This document shows, in pieces, positions 46,963-55,714 of a stretch of DNA of 64,000 nt. Each line of letters starts with the position of its first letter. Positions within the stretch are counted from its first letter, which is position 1. A model generated the notes under the pieces. That model was not told the origin of the DNA and ran no database searches. It saw only the letters and a list, made by a program, of their open reading frames with translations. The position numbers and the translations under genes are program-made. The stretch spans positions 1-64,000 of the forward strand of contig CAMVHE010000001.1 of NCBI GenBank assembly GCA_947167215.1, given 5' to 3'. The DNA comes from an uncultured Clostridia bacterium (GTDB lineage: Bacteria > Bacillota > Clostridia > Christensenellales > Aristaeellaceae).

Positions 46963-47988
46963 TTACTTTCCTCCAGTTACAAGGGATAATATGTCTTTAT
47001 ATGTCAAGAGAACCATCAGTGCCATGAGGAATACAAATCCAACCAGGTGAATTGCACCCTCCAGATTGCGCTTTACAGGGCGGTGAAGAATCGCCTCTGG
47101 AATCATAAAGAGTAATCGACTTCCATCAAGTCCAGGAATAGGCAGCAGATTAATAACGCCAAGATTAACACTGATAATAGCCATCAGCTGCAGCAGAATA
47201 TTGGCACCTTCTGATTGCGTGATCTCTGACATGGCAACGACTGTTCCGACGGGACCAGTAACATCGTTCAGCCCCTCTCCGTGAAAAACAAGTCTTTGAA
47301 GGGTCTGAAGGATTAATGTTGCACTTTCAAAATTATACGTGAAGGAAACAGGAATACTTTCCAAAATGCTGATCCGATAACGAGCCAGTGCAAAAGTAAA
47401 TCCTACACGCCAGCGTCCAAGTGCTTCATCATAGAAGGGTGCCAGATTGAGTTCAACTTCATCATTTCCCCGCTGTACGCTTAAGGACACCGTTTCCCCA
47501 TTGCTTTCCGAAATCGCTGCCGATATTTCTGTAACATTTTCCACTGTTTTTCCGTTAACGGCAATAATTACATCGCCAATCTGAAGCCCGGCATTTTCTG
47601 CATTAGCTTCAACAGCAGCTACTTTGTTGGTTGCAATATCGTACCCCACACAGGAAAGATAGATGACAATGGCAAGAAAAGCAATGACAAAATTCATCAA
47701 AGGCCCGCTTGCAACTGTGATTGCACGTTTCCACAATGCCTGCTTGTTAAAGGCACGGGGATCATCCGATTCCATATCCTCATCATAGAAGGCACAGAAT
47801 CCACCAATAGGAAGCAGCCGGAGAGAGAAAAAAGTACCATTCTTGTTCTCGCGCTGGAAAAGAAGGGGGCCCATGCCAACAGAAAACTCCTGGACCTCAA
47901 TATGGCATGCCCTGGCAGCCAAATAGTGTCCGCCTTCATGAATGATAACAAGAAAACTAAGTACCAATAACGCAATGATTATGTACAT
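46963..47988 (-). CDS. rseP: RseP-type site-2 membrane metalloprotease
   Basis: The 341-residue intramembrane zinc protease cuts membrane-spanning anti-sigma factors and signal-peptide remnants. The zinc motif is H17-E-G-G-H21 in the first membrane helix, a rarer form of HExxH, and the third ligand is in 'PIPGLDGSRLLF' near the C-terminus. One PDZ domain (about 105-185, 'NAGLQIGDVIIAVNGKTVENVTEI') lies between. Several membrane helices are present. It lies between dxr and ispG as in most Bacillota. Confidence 0.95.
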   Translation of the reverse strand: MYIIIALLVLSFLVIIHEGGHYLAARACHIEVQEFSVGMGPLLFQRENKNGTFFSLRLLPIGGFCAFYDEDMESDDPRAFNKQALWKRAITVASGPLMNFVIAFLAIVIYLSCVGYDIATNKVAAVEANAENAGLQIGDVIIAVNGKTVENVTEISAAISESNGETVSLSVQRGNDEVELNLAPFYDEALGRWRVGFTFALARYRISILESIPVSFTYNFESATLILQTLQRLVFHGEGLNDVTGPVGTVVAMSEITQSEGANILLQLMAIISVNLGVINLLPIPGLDGSRLLFMIPEAILHRPVKRNLEGAIHLVGFVFLMALMVLLTYKDILSLVTGGK

Positions 47989-48000
47989 GATAAGAACTCC

Positions 48001-49152
48001 TTACAGAACGTGTGCCTTGAGCCAATTATTTGCGGCTTCTCTGGCCATACGATCTGCTTCAAAGATATCACCAATGGTTTTTACGGTACAATTGGGAACC
48101 GTTTCCATCACATCTCCAACCAGCTGCACAATGTTTCCGAAACGAATACGATCATGCAGGAAAGCGTCCACCGCGACTTCATTGGCTCCATTCAATATGG
48201 TTGTCATACGGCCGCCTGAATGAAGTGCCTCATATGCCAGGAGAAGCCCTGGAAAACGTTCGGTATCCGGCTTTTCAAAATGCAAAGCAGACAGCGTCTG
48301 AAAATCAATGCGTGGGCTGACGGCATTCATTCGCGCAGGATAGGACATGGCATACATAATAGGAATTCGCATATCCGGCATACCCAGCTGTGCCAGAACA
48401 GCCCCGTCTTTGAATTCAATCATGGAATGGATAATACTTTCCGGATGCACGATGACTTCGATCTGCTCCGGATTGACCTGGAAGAGCCAGCGGGCTTCAA
48501 TTACTTCCAAAGCTTTGTTGATCAGTGTTGATGAATCGATCGTAATCTTCTGCCCCATGTTCCACTTTGGATGGCGGAGCGCATCTTCTTTCGTGGCAGA
48601 TAGAATAGCTTCCTTCTCCCAGGTTCTGAAGGGGCCGCCGCTGCAGGTCAATAAGATTCGTTCCAGAGGATTGCCGGCAGCACCCTGTAAGCACTGAAAA
48701 ATAGCGCTGTGTTCACTGTCTACCGGGAGGATAGAAACCTGGTTTATTCTGGCTTTTTCCATAACCATCTCACCGGCAGCAACCAGAGGCTCCTTATTGG
48801 CCAGAAGCACGTCCATGCCGCAATCTATCGCCGTAAGAACTCCAGTCAGGCCGGAAAAACCTACCACCGAAATGAGTGCTCCATCTGCATTTGAGGCAAG
48901 GATGACTCTCTGAACAGCATCTTCACCGAAGAACCATTCGCAGGAATATCGAATATCTTCGGGGATGGTTTCCGGCTCAACAACAAGACCGGCAATTCTC
49001 GGATGAAAACGCCTGACCTGTTCAAACAGAAGTTCATGAGAAGAGTATGCCGTGAGTGCTTTTACGCAGAAACTTTCGCTGTGTTTGGAAATGACATCCA
49101 GGGCCTGTCGGCCGATTGAACCGGTTGAACCGCAAATGACAAAAGATTTCAT
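48001..49152 (-). CDS. dxr: 1-deoxy-D-xylulose 5-phosphate reductoisomerase
   Basis: The 383-residue enzyme is the first committed one of the MEP pathway; it converts DXP to MEP with NADPH. NADPH binding: 'GSTGSIGRQALDVI'. Metal and substrate sites: 'LANKEPLVAAGE', 'VDSEHSAIFQCLQG' with Asp and Glu ligands, and 'NMGQKITIDSSTLINKALEVIEA'. The start is the ATG directly behind CAGGAGGTCCC; a longer in-frame frame would overlap cdsA. The gene is complete and precedes rseP by 12 bases. Confidence 0.97.
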   Translation of the reverse strand: MKSFVICGSTGSIGRQALDVISKHSESFCVKALTAYSSHELLFEQVRRFHPRIAGLVVEPETIPEDIRYSCEWFFGEDAVQRVILASNADGALISVVGFSGLTGVLTAIDCGMDVLLANKEPLVAAGEMVMEKARINQVSILPVDSEHSAIFQCLQGAAGNPLERILLTCSGGPFRTWEKEAILSATKEDALRHPKWNMGQKITIDSSTLINKALEVIEARWLFQVNPEQIEVIVHPESIIHSMIEFKDGAVLAQLGMPDMRIPIMYAMSYPARMNAVSPRIDFQTLSALHFEKPDTERFPGLLLAYEALHSGGRMTTILNGANEVAVDAFLHDRIRFGNIVQLVGDVMETVPNCTVKTIGDIFEADRMAREAANNWLKAHVL

Positions 49153-49172
49153 GGGACCTCCTGGGATAATAA

Positions 49173-49985
49173 TTACAGAACGAGCGTGTAACAATAAAGG
49201 ACAATCACGGTGTAGATAACACTGTCAAAACGGTCCATGACTCCACCGTGTCCAGGAAAGATACGTCCATAATCCTTAATACCACTATATCGTTTCAGCA
49301 AGGAAGCATTAAGGTCGCCGATCTGACCTGCAAACCCGCCAATGAGGCCGATGGCAATGGTACCGGGGAGATGAGGCATATCCCAGTGGAATGCATATAT
49401 GAAAACCAGACGGGTAAGAATTGCACCGATGGTACTGCCTATGAAATAACAGACTGCCCCCTCGACCGTTTTATGCGGGCTAAGTTCAGGACAGAGCTTG
49501 CGTTTGCCGAATGCCAGTCCGCCAAAGTATGCGGAAGCATCTCCCATGAATGCCGTTGCAAATGACATTGTAATCAGGGCAACTCCCTGAATTTCCCCGA
49601 AAGATCGGTTAAGCAGCATCATAAACATGGACATTGGCAGGAGTGAGATGAATAAGGGGTAGAGCGAAGCCATAAGGTCGGGAAAGGAAGGTTTTTCCCG
49701 CAGGATTACTCCTGCAATGGTAATCCCCATCGCTCCGCAGAGAATAACAAGGGGATCCATTACACGGCGCCCGATCAGCCTCGCAAGGATCCACATCCCG
49801 ATGGCGGCAATATAGCCTCCCCACTCAAAAGGATGATACTTGGCAGCACGCAGAGCTCGGTATAATTCGATCAGTGCAGTAAGAGCAAGAATACTGATGA
49901 CCAGTTCCGCGAACCAGCCGCGAATATACAGACAAAAAATCAGAAAAGGAATGCCAAAGACAGCAGTAAGAACGCGTTTCTTCAT
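49173..49985 (-). CDS. cdsA: Phosphatidate cytidylyltransferase
   Basis: The 270-residue membrane enzyme makes CDP-diacylglycerol, the precursor of phospholipids. About seven membrane segments are seen. The signature is 'FPGHGGVMDRFDSVIYTVIVLY' at the C-terminus, preceded by 'LCPELSPHKTVEGAVCYFIGS', both family hallmarks. The start ATG has AGGAGGTTACT before it. It follows uppS by 12 bases, linking phospholipid and undecaprenyl precursor supply. Confidence 0.95.
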   Translation of the reverse strand: MKKRVLTAVFGIPFLIFCLYIRGWFAELVISILALTALIELYRALRAAKYHPFEWGGYIAAIGMWILARLIGRRVMDPLVILCGAMGITIAGVILREKPSFPDLMASLYPLFISLLPMSMFMMLLNRSFGEIQGVALITMSFATAFMGDASAYFGGLAFGKRKLCPELSPHKTVEGAVCYFIGSTIGAILTRLVFIYAFHWDMPHLPGTIAIGLIGGFAGQIGDLNASLLKRYSGIKDYGRIFPGHGGVMDRFDSVIYTVIVLYCYTLVL

Positions 49986-49997
49986 AGTAACCTCCTG

Positions 49998-50732
49998 TCA
50001 GGATTTTCCAAACCTTCGAGAACGTGTTTCATAAACACTCAAAGCTTCATCAAAACGCATTTTGGAGAAATCCGGCCAAAGGACATCTGTGATATAAAAC
50101 TCAGCGTATGCACACTGCCATAGCAGGAAGTTGCTCAGTCGGATTTCACCGCTGGTCCGGATAATATAATCGACTTCCGGCAGTCCCGCAGTATACATCA
50201 TGGAGGTTACCATATCTTCCGTAATACTCTCCGGATCAAGCATCCCATTTTGAGCAAGCTTTGCAAGCTTTCTGGCGGCATTCGTAATTTCCTGTCTTCC
50301 ACCGTAGTTAATGGCAATATTCAATTGCAGGCCACTGTTTTTTTCAGTTCGGGCAATTGCCTTTTTCAGTGCTTCCTGCTGTTTTTCTGTTCCTGCAGGC
50401 ATCCCATCGATATCCCCAAGAATTCGAATACGGACATTTTCTTTATCCAGTTCATCCAGCTCGCTTCGAAAGTATTCCAGTAAAAGGGACATCAGGGCAC
50501 CGACTTCTTCCGTTGAACGCTTCCAGTTCTCCGTAGAGAATGCGTATACGGTGAGTGCTTCTATTCCTATATCGGAAGAGTAACGGATGATGTCACGCAA
50601 TGCTTCGACTCCGGCTTTATGTCCCAATGCTTTCGGAATATGGCGCTTTTCTGCCCAGCGACGATTTCCATCCATAATAATAGCAACATGCTTTGGCAAT
50701 ACAGCGTGTTTTTTTGGCGTCCATTCAGGCAT
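49998..50732 (-). CDS. uppS: Undecaprenyl diphosphate synthase (isoprenyl transferase)
   Basis: The 244-residue cis-prenyltransferase builds the C55 lipid carrier for cell wall synthesis. The active-site Asp lies in 'HVAIIMDGNRRWAEKR' (about residue 21); 'YAFSTENWKRSTEEV', 'LNIAINYGGRQEI' and 'DYIIRTSGEIRLSNFLLWQCAYAEFYI' are all standard. In the last motif the usual 'SGExRLSNFLLWQ' is intact. It is the first gene of the six-gene uppS-to-polC unit and has its own promoter after the frr terminator. Confidence 0.97.
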   Translation of the reverse strand: MPEWTPKKHAVLPKHVAIIMDGNRRWAEKRHIPKALGHKAGVEALRDIIRYSSDIGIEALTVYAFSTENWKRSTEEVGALMSLLLEYFRSELDELDKENVRIRILGDIDGMPAGTEKQQEALKKAIARTEKNSGLQLNIAINYGGRQEITNAARKLAKLAQNGMLDPESITEDMVTSMMYTAGLPEVDYIIRTSGEIRLSNFLLWQCAYAEFYITDVLWPDFSKMRFDEALSVYETRSRRFGKS

Positions 50733-50789
50733 ATATATGTCTTCCCTTCTCGTAACAATGATCGTTACTGATATAGAAACGTATTATGT

Positions 50790-50818
50790 ATTATAGGCCT
50801 GTTGAAGGCAAGAGGCAA
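50790..50818 (-). promoter_or_regulatory. Promoter of the uppS-cdsA-dxr-rseP-ispG-polC operon
   Basis: On the minus strand TTGCCT (50813-50818), 17 bases and a perfect TATAAT (50790-50795), between the frr terminator and uppS. Confidence 0.75.
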
Positions 50819-50851
50819 GTAACTTGGCACTCGGAGTCAGTAAAAGGTGCG

Positions 50852-50883
50852 CTAAAGAAAAAAGCGAGGATTTGCCTCGCTTT
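50852..50883 (-). terminator. Terminator of frr
   Basis: On the minus strand AAAGCGAGG, a short loop and CCTCGCTTTTTTCTTTAG, about 20 bases after the frr stop. Confidence 0.92.
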
Positions 50884-50902
50884 AAACTGTAAGGGAGTTC
50901 TA

Positions 50903-51466
50903 TTAGCGAACATCCATGATTTCTTTTTCTTTCTCCGCGCAGATTACATCAATATCCTTAATCTTCTTATCGGTTAATTTCTGGATATCCGTTTCAGCCT
51001 GTTTCTGATCATCCTCAGTAATCTCGTTGTTTTTCTTTAACTTCTTAACCTGCTCAACGGCATCACGACGAATGGAACGCACGGCAACCTTGCTTTCTTC
51101 AGCGGTCTTACGAACCAGCTTTGTAAGCTCTTTTCTGCGTTCTTCATTCAGCTCAGGAAGTACCAGGCGGATTACCTTTCCATCAGTAGAAGGATTAAGT
51201 CCCAAATCACTGGCCTGAATGGAACGACAGATTTCCTTTACCATCTTCACGTCCCAGGGATTGATCTGCAGGACACGAGGTTCGGGTGCAGAAATATTCG
51301 AAACATTTTTAAGCGGAGTCTGTGCCCCATAATAATCTACGGTGATTCGATCCAGAAGCTGGGGATTGGCTCGACCGGCACGAATGGCCATTAAGTCTGC
51401 TTTTAGAACAGACTTCGTCTTTTCCATTTTTTCTGTGGATTTATCCAGAATCTCATCGAGTGTCAT
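50903..51466 (-). CDS. frr: Ribosome recycling factor
   Basis: The 187-residue, two-domain protein splits the post-termination ribosome with EF-G. Seen: '[38 protein letters not shown]', '[29 protein letters not shown]' and '[36 protein letters not shown]'. I chose the ATG at 51466 with GGAGG nine bases upstream; the longer frame would include promoter sequence. It has its own promoter and terminator, so it can be made apart from pyrH. Confidence 0.97.
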   Translation of the reverse strand: MTLDEILDKSTEKMEKTKSVLKADLMAIRAGRANPQLLDRITVDYYGAQTPLKNVSNISAPEPRVLQINPWDVKMVKEICRSIQASDLGLNPSTDGKVIRLVLPELNEERRKELTKLVRKTAEESKVAVRSIRRDAVEQVKKLKKNNEITEDDQKQAETDIQKLTDKKIKDIDVICAEKEKEIMDVR

Positions 51467-51497
51467 GTGAATAAGCCTCCTCACGATCGTTTTATTC

Positions 51498-51526
51498 ATT
51501 TTACCTCAAATTCACAAAATTGACAA
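51498..51526 (-). promoter_or_regulatory. Promoter of frr
   Basis: On the minus strand TTGTCA (51521-51526), 17 bases and TAAAAT (51498-51503). Confidence 0.8.
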
Positions 51527-51640
51527 GCCCTGTCTTAAATTACAGAATCCACAGATGAAACTTTTGAATAGGAAAGTTCATTGAAAAAGTGCCATATTAG
51601 ATAATGCAACAAAAAATAGCATAGGATTTATTATAAGAAA

Positions 51641-52348
51641 TCAAGGATGAACGGTTGTCCCAACATCCATACCATGGATGACATCCAGGAGATTATCAGG
51701 ACGTTCCAATGCAAATACACGAATGGACGGCATATGATTATCGCGGCAGATAGTGATTGCGGATCCATCCATTACCTTGAGATCCCGTTCCAATACTTCC
51801 TGATAGGTAATATCTTTCAGGAACTTTGCATCGGGATTCAGGCGGGGATCACTGTCATAGACGCCATCAATATTTTTTGCAAGCAGGATTGCATCCGCAC
51901 CGATTTCCACTGCCCGAAGTGCGGCAGCAGTATCCGTCGAGAAGAAAGGATTGCCCGTTCCGCCAGCAAATACGACGATATCTCCGGCTTCAAGATGTGC
52001 GATTGCAGAGCGATGCGTATAGGGTTCGCAAATCCGGTTCATTTCAATCGCAGAAAGAACGCAGGCGTTGCTTCCGGCGCGAACAAGTGCATCCTGCATC
52101 GCAATACAGTTCACAACAGTAGCAAGCATTCCCATATGATCTGCATTGACGGGTGCAATATTCTTAGCAGCGCCCTGACGTCCGCGCCAGATATTGCCGG
52201 CACCAATCACCAGTGCTACCTGTACCCCTTCCTTTGAGATTCTAGACAGTGCGGAGGCAACCTGATCGATGGTACCAAAATCAAAGAGTTTACCATTCTC
52301 CCCAAGCGCTTCGCCGCTGAGTTTAATCAATATCCGTTTATAAGCCAT
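51641..52348 (-). CDS. pyrH: UMP kinase
   Basis: The 235-residue amino-acid-kinase-fold enzyme phosphorylates UMP to UDP. Motifs: 'ILIKLSGEALGENGKLFDFG', 'LVIGAGNIWRGRQGA', 'VVFAGGTGNPFFSTDTAAALRA' and 'AILLAKNIDGVYDSDP'. The ATG at 52348 has CAGGAGGAG in front; the longer frame would run through the tsf terminator. It is placed between tsf and frr as usual, but a strong hairpin terminator precedes it, so its expression probably depends on partial read-through from rpsB-tsf. Confidence 0.97.
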   Translation of the reverse strand: MAYKRILIKLSGEALGENGKLFDFGTIDQVASALSRISKEGVQVALVIGAGNIWRGRQGAAKNIAPVNADHMGMLATVVNCIAMQDALVRAGSNACVLSAIEMNRICEPYTHRSAIAHLEAGDIVVFAGGTGNPFFSTDTAAALRAVEIGADAILLAKNIDGVYDSDPRLNPDAKFLKDITYQEVLERDLKVMDGSAITICRDNHMPSIRVFALERPDNLLDVIHGMDVGTTVHP

Positions 52349-52367
52349 ATTCTCCTCCTGATAATCT

Positions 52368-52399
52368 TGAAAAAAGAGCATGGGATTTACCATGCTCTT
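52368..52399 (-). terminator. Terminator between tsf and pyrH
   Basis: On the minus strand AAGAGCATGG, a six-base loop and CCATGCTCTT, a perfect 10-bp stem followed by TTTTTCAAG. It lies just before the pyrH ribosome site and probably reduces pyrH mRNA relative to rpsB-tsf. Confidence 0.92.
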
Positions 52400-52406
52400 A
52401 AAAAAA

Positions 52407-53312
52407 TTACTTTTTCATCTTGGCCTGTTCGGCAGCGATATCAGCAGCAAGGTCATCATGACGCTTCTCAAGACCTTCGCCACGCTCAAAACGGGCAAAA
52501 CGAACAACATCGCACTTGCCATTGAGCATCTTTTCAACGCTCATATCGGGATCCTTGACAAAGGGCTGCTCAAGCAGGCAGACTTCTTTGTAGTATTTCT
52601 CAATACGTCCCTCAACCATGCGCTCCACAATCTTGGCCGGCTTGCCTTCGTTCAGAGCCTGCTGGGTCAGAACCTCACGTTCCTTGTCGAGGTTATCGGT
52701 CGGCACTTCAGAACGACGGACAAACTGAGGATTCGCAGCTGCAATGTGCATTACAAGATCATGGGACATGGTCTTGACTTCATCCGTTACTTCTGGAGCG
52801 GAGATGTCAATCATAACGCCGATTCTGCCACCCATGTGTACATAGGTGTCTGCAACGGTAGCAGGTACATACCGCTCGAAGCGGCGAACAGAAATCTTCT
52901 CGCCGATGGAAGCAGTAGCCTCACCGATCATGTCATTCACGGTCTTGCTGGAATCTGCATAGAAAGGCTGTGCAAGCATTTCCTCAACAGAAGCAGGATT
53001 GCAGGCAGCAACATGCTTTGCGAAATCCCGGCACAGATTCTTAAAGCGATCGGTATTAGCAACGAAGTCAGTCTCGCAGTTTACTTCGATAAGGACACCA
53101 ACGCCATCCTCTGCAACAAAAGCATCAACCATGCCCTCTGCAGCGATACGGCCGGCCTTCTTAGCAGCTGCGGCAAGTCCTTTCTCACGCAGGAAGTCAA
53201 TCGCCTTATCCATGTCACCCTCGCAGGAAACGAGAGCTTTTTTGCAATCCATCATGCCAGCGCCAGTGCGCTCGCGGAGCTCTTTAACAAGAGCAGCAGT
53301 AACTTCTGCCAT
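52407..53312 (-). CDS. tsf: Elongation factor Ts
   Basis: The 301-residue guanine-nucleotide exchange factor recycles EF-Tu. The N-terminal UBA-like domain has '[20 protein letters not shown]'; the core has '[14 protein letters not shown]' with the residues that insert at the EF-Tu magnesium site, followed by 'HVAACNP'. Codon choice is strongly biased, as for rpsB. It follows rpsB by 32 bases with a GGAGG site and ends just before a terminator. Confidence 0.97.
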   Translation of the reverse strand: MAEVTAALVKELRERTGAGMMDCKKALVSCEGDMDKAIDFLREKGLAAAAKKAGRIAAEGMVDAFVAEDGVGVLIEVNCETDFVANTDRFKNLCRDFAKHVAACNPASVEEMLAQPFYADSSKTVNDMIGEATASIGEKISVRRFERYVPATVADTYVHMGGRIGVMIDISAPEVTDEVKTMSHDLVMHIAAANPQFVRRSEVPTDNLDKEREVLTQQALNEGKPAKIVERMVEGRIEKYYKEVCLLEQPFVKDPDMSVEKMLNGKCDVVRFARFERGEGLEKRHDDLAADIAAEQAKMKK

Positions 53313-53344
53313 TTTTCTAACCTCCGTAATTCACTCAGTCGATA

Positions 53345-54067
53345 TTAGGCCTCAGCAACGGGAGCTTCTTCCGGCTCAGACTGTTCGCCCTGCTTGCCTT
53401 CGAGAACGGCATCAGCCATCTTACCAGCAATCAGCTTGACTGCACGGATGGCGTCGTCGTTGCCAGGAATGACATAATCGATTTCGTCAGGATCGCAGTT
53501 GGTATCTACGATTGCCACGATCGGAATGTGCAGGGAACGTGCTTCGGCAATGGCAATGTGTTCCTTACGGGGATCAACAACAAACAGACATCCGGGAAGT
53601 GTCTTCATTTCACGAATACCACCAAGGTTCTCCTGGAGTTTTTCGCGCTCGTGCTGAAGTTTGATAACTTCCTTCTTGGGAAGGACTTCGAAATCTCCGC
53701 GCTCTTCCATTGCATCAATGTTGTTCAGACGAGCAACCCGGCTACGAATGGTCTTGAAGTTTGTAAGCATGCCGCCAAGCCAACGATTGTTTACATAGAA
53801 CATGTTGCAGCGCTTTGCTTCGGATTCAATAGATTCCTGAGCCTGCTTTTTGGTTCCTACAAAAAGAACGCTCTTGCCTTCCATAGCAACCGAACGAACG
53901 AATGCATATGCATCGTCAATCTTGCGAACGGTCTTCTGGAGGTCAATGATATAGATACCATTGCGTTCCGTGAAGATGTAAGGAGCCATTTTGGGGTTCC
54001 AGCGTCTGGTCTGATGACCGAAGTGCACACCTGCTTCGAGAAGCTGTTTCATTGAGATAACTGCCAT
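53345..54067 (-). CDS. rpsB: 30S ribosomal protein S2
   Basis: The 240-residue protein begins '[27 protein letters not shown]' and has '[20 protein letters not shown]' and '[17 protein letters not shown]'-type stretches plus '[21 protein letters not shown]', all diagnostic of S2. The acidic, Glu/Ala-rich tail ('[17 protein letters not shown]') is typical of the family in Bacillota. A leader of about 90 bases with a GC-rich potential fold precedes it; S2 often autoregulates rpsB-tsf through such leaders, but I cannot name a known motif here. Confidence 0.97.
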   Translation of the reverse strand: MAVISMKQLLEAGVHFGHQTRRWNPKMAPYIFTERNGIYIIDLQKTVRKIDDAYAFVRSVAMEGKSVLFVGTKKQAQESIESEAKRCNMFYVNNRWLGGMLTNFKTIRSRVARLNNIDAMEERGDFEVLPKKEVIKLQHEREKLQENLGGIREMKTLPGCLFVVDPRKEHIAIAEARSLHIPIVAIVDTNCDPDEIDYVIPGNDDAIRAVKLIAGKMADAVLEGKQGEQSEPEEAPVAEA

Positions 54068-54163
54068 TTTGGAATAATTCCTCCTTTTTTTACCTCCCCG
54101 ATCCTAGGAAAGGAGCCACATTGGGCAGGGCCTTTGCAACAGACCGGGTGCGTATTCCGCAAG

Positions 54164-54192
54164 ATTTTAACATGCTGTTACTGAAAAAGCAA
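54164..54192 (-). promoter_or_regulatory. Promoter of rpsB-tsf
   Basis: On the minus strand TTGCTT (54187-54192), 17 bases and TAAAAT (54164-54169), about 95 bases before the rpsB ATG. Confidence 0.75.
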
Positions 54193-54589
54193 TAATTATT
54201 TTTCATTTTTATAATTATTCCGTAATCTTCTGCGAAAATAGCATGTCTGAAAGCATTTTACGGATATTTCAGAAAAGAAAACAGGCATATTTTCTTGGAA
54301 GAATAACATATTTTTATTCATTTATATAAATATCAACCTTCTTGACGTTCCAGAAAATGAAAAAAGCTCTCCGTGACATAAGGTATACACAATCATTGTG
54401 TGCATACTATTGTGCCGATTCTCTTTTGTGCTGTTCCGAAACCTCGTTCCCTGTTCCATGGAAGCTGTAGACTACCGATAATTTCCCGGCTGATTGCTTT
54501 CCATAGGCTCCGCCTGATTTCCGAAATACCCGGAAAAAGCAAATGCTCATCCCTCCAGGATGGCGTTCCGCAAAGAAGAAGAAGAGTTC
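54193..54589. other. Intergenic stretch between rpsB promoter and rnpB terminator
   Basis: About 400 bases carry no frame with a credible ribosome site. Small inverted repeats are present (ACACAAT-C-ATTGTGT near 54388-54402, TTTCCG/CGGAAA near 54519-54537, CATCC/GGATG near 54547-54562), but none is followed by a T-run and none matches an RNA family I know. Confidence 0.45.
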
Positions 54590-54628
54590 CGGATTAGAAA
54601 AAAGACCACAGCATTTGCCGCAGTCTTT
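54590..54628 (-). terminator. Terminator of rnpB
   Basis: On the minus strand AAAGACTGCGGC, a short loop and GCTGTGGTCTTT form a 12-pair stem with G-T pairs, followed by TTTTCT, some 12 bases beyond the RNase P RNA 3' end. Confidence 0.85.
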
Positions 54629-54640
54629 CTTATTCAAATC

Positions 54641-54974
54641 GGTGAGCGTAAACTGTAAGCCGAGTTCTGTTGAAAGTGATCATCTATCTTGGACCATCGT
54701 TACCGATTGGCCTCTAGCGAAATCCTGAGAACTTGGCGGGCAGCCTCAAACGTTCTTTCGTTTCTTGCTCCGAGTGGGGTTTACATCAATTAATGAGTTG
54801 CCTCATAATGGGTGAGCTCTTACCTCACCTTTCCACCCTTACACGGCAAGCCGTGCGGTATATCTCTGTTGCACTTTCCCTGGGGTCGCCCCCGCCGGGT
54901 ATTACCCGGCACTCTGCCCTGTGGAGCTCGGACTTTCCTCACACATCAGTGCGCGATCACTCATTTACCTCACC
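54641..54974 (-). ncRNA. rnpB: RNase P RNA (bacterial)
   Basis: The RNA of about 334 bases is the catalytic part of RNase P, which removes tRNA 5' leaders. Read on the minus strand, the 5' region contains the invariant GAGGAAAGTCCGAGCTCCACAG, the middle has GGGTGGAAAGGTGAGG, and the 3' region has CAGAACTCGGCTTACAG. The ends GGTGAGGTAAA and TTTACGCTCACC pair to form P1, which sets the boundaries to within a few bases. It is followed by a terminator and preceded by only ten bases after the stop codon of the zinc-ribbon gene. Confidence 0.95.
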
Positions 54975-54984
54975 GTAATGAAGC

Positions 54985-55701
54985 TTATTCCTGATTTGTC
55001 ACCAGAATAATGCGCCCGCAGTTTTCACATTCGATATACGTTGCACCGGTGCGCACCTTGTTCATATCCGCTGCAGGCAGCTGCATGTTGCATCCGCCGC
55101 AGCGTCCATCCCTGATCTTTGTAAGGGGGGGAGAAGAATGAAGTTTGATCTGCTGATAACGATCCAGAAGGGATTTATCAACCTTTCGTGCTTCCTTCTC
55201 CACTCTGGCTTTCAGTTTGGCAAGCTGTGCGCTTGCATCCTTATATTCTTTATCGTATATCTCTTTGATGCGATCAAACTCTGCACGTGCTTTTGCAGCG
55301 CGAACACGCGTTTCCCGCTGCTGCTTATCTCTTATGTCAGCATCCTTATGAATCTTCGTAATCTCCGCCTCATAGTGAGTAATCTTGGAGATCAGCTTTG
55401 ACATCTGCTGAACCTGATTAGAAACTGATTCGACATCCGCGGGAGGATCCTTTTTGAAACTGGTTGACATCTCCTCCACATTGGATTTAAGACGTGACAT
55501 CTCATCCCGCAGTGCTTCCAGCCGGTCGCTCATCACATCTGCATCCGATTCTATTTTTTTAAGAACTCCCTGTTGTTCAAGAAGGAAATCCCGATATTTA
55601 ATCAGCTCTTTTCGATTGGCATTGTTCTTCATTTCCCGTTCGAAGTGATCCACCGCAATGTCAGCCTGCTGATAATCCCACAATAATTCATACTGTTCCA
55701 A
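54985..55701 (-). CDS. Coiled-coil C4 zinc-ribbon protein
   Basis: The 238-residue protein is made of a long antiparallel coiled coil (about 5-180, rich in Lys, Glu, Arg) and a C-terminal zinc ribbon with 'CGGCNMQL' and 'CENCGRI' supplying four cysteines. This architecture (DUF164/zf-RING_7) is widespread and often next to nif3. Its role is not settled; nucleic-acid or partner binding is usually assumed. I chose a TTG start ('MEQYELLWDYQQADIAV') eight bases after AAGGAGG, because longer frames have no ribosome site and overlap the next gene. It follows the TrmK-Nif3 gene by 13 bases. Confidence 0.83.
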   Translation of the reverse strand: MEQYELLWDYQQADIAVDHFEREMKNNANRKELIKYRDFLLEQQGVLKKIESDADVMSDRLEALRDEMSRLKSNVEEMSTSFKKDPPADVESVSNQVQQMSKLISKITHYEAEITKIHKDADIRDKQQRETRVRAAKARAEFDRIKEIYDKEYKDASAQLAKLKARVEKEARKVDKSLLDRYQQIKLHSSPPLTKIRDGRCGGCNMQLPAADMNKVRTGATYIECENCGRIILVTNQE

Positions 55702-55714
55702 TGTGTAAACCTCC

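Noticed and set aside
46963..47988. HEGGH in RseP as a broken zinc motif
   Set aside because: HExxH tolerates any residue at positions three and four; the downstream LDG motif and PDZ domain are intact, so the protein is probably active.
52380..53348. Plus-strand frame of 322 codons opposite tsf
   Set aside because: It is the exact shadow of EF-Ts; the high codon bias of tsf leaves the opposite strand open.
54407..54637. Minus-strand frame of 76 codons downstream of rnpB
   Set aside because: It runs over the rnpB terminator and has no ribosome site or family resemblance.
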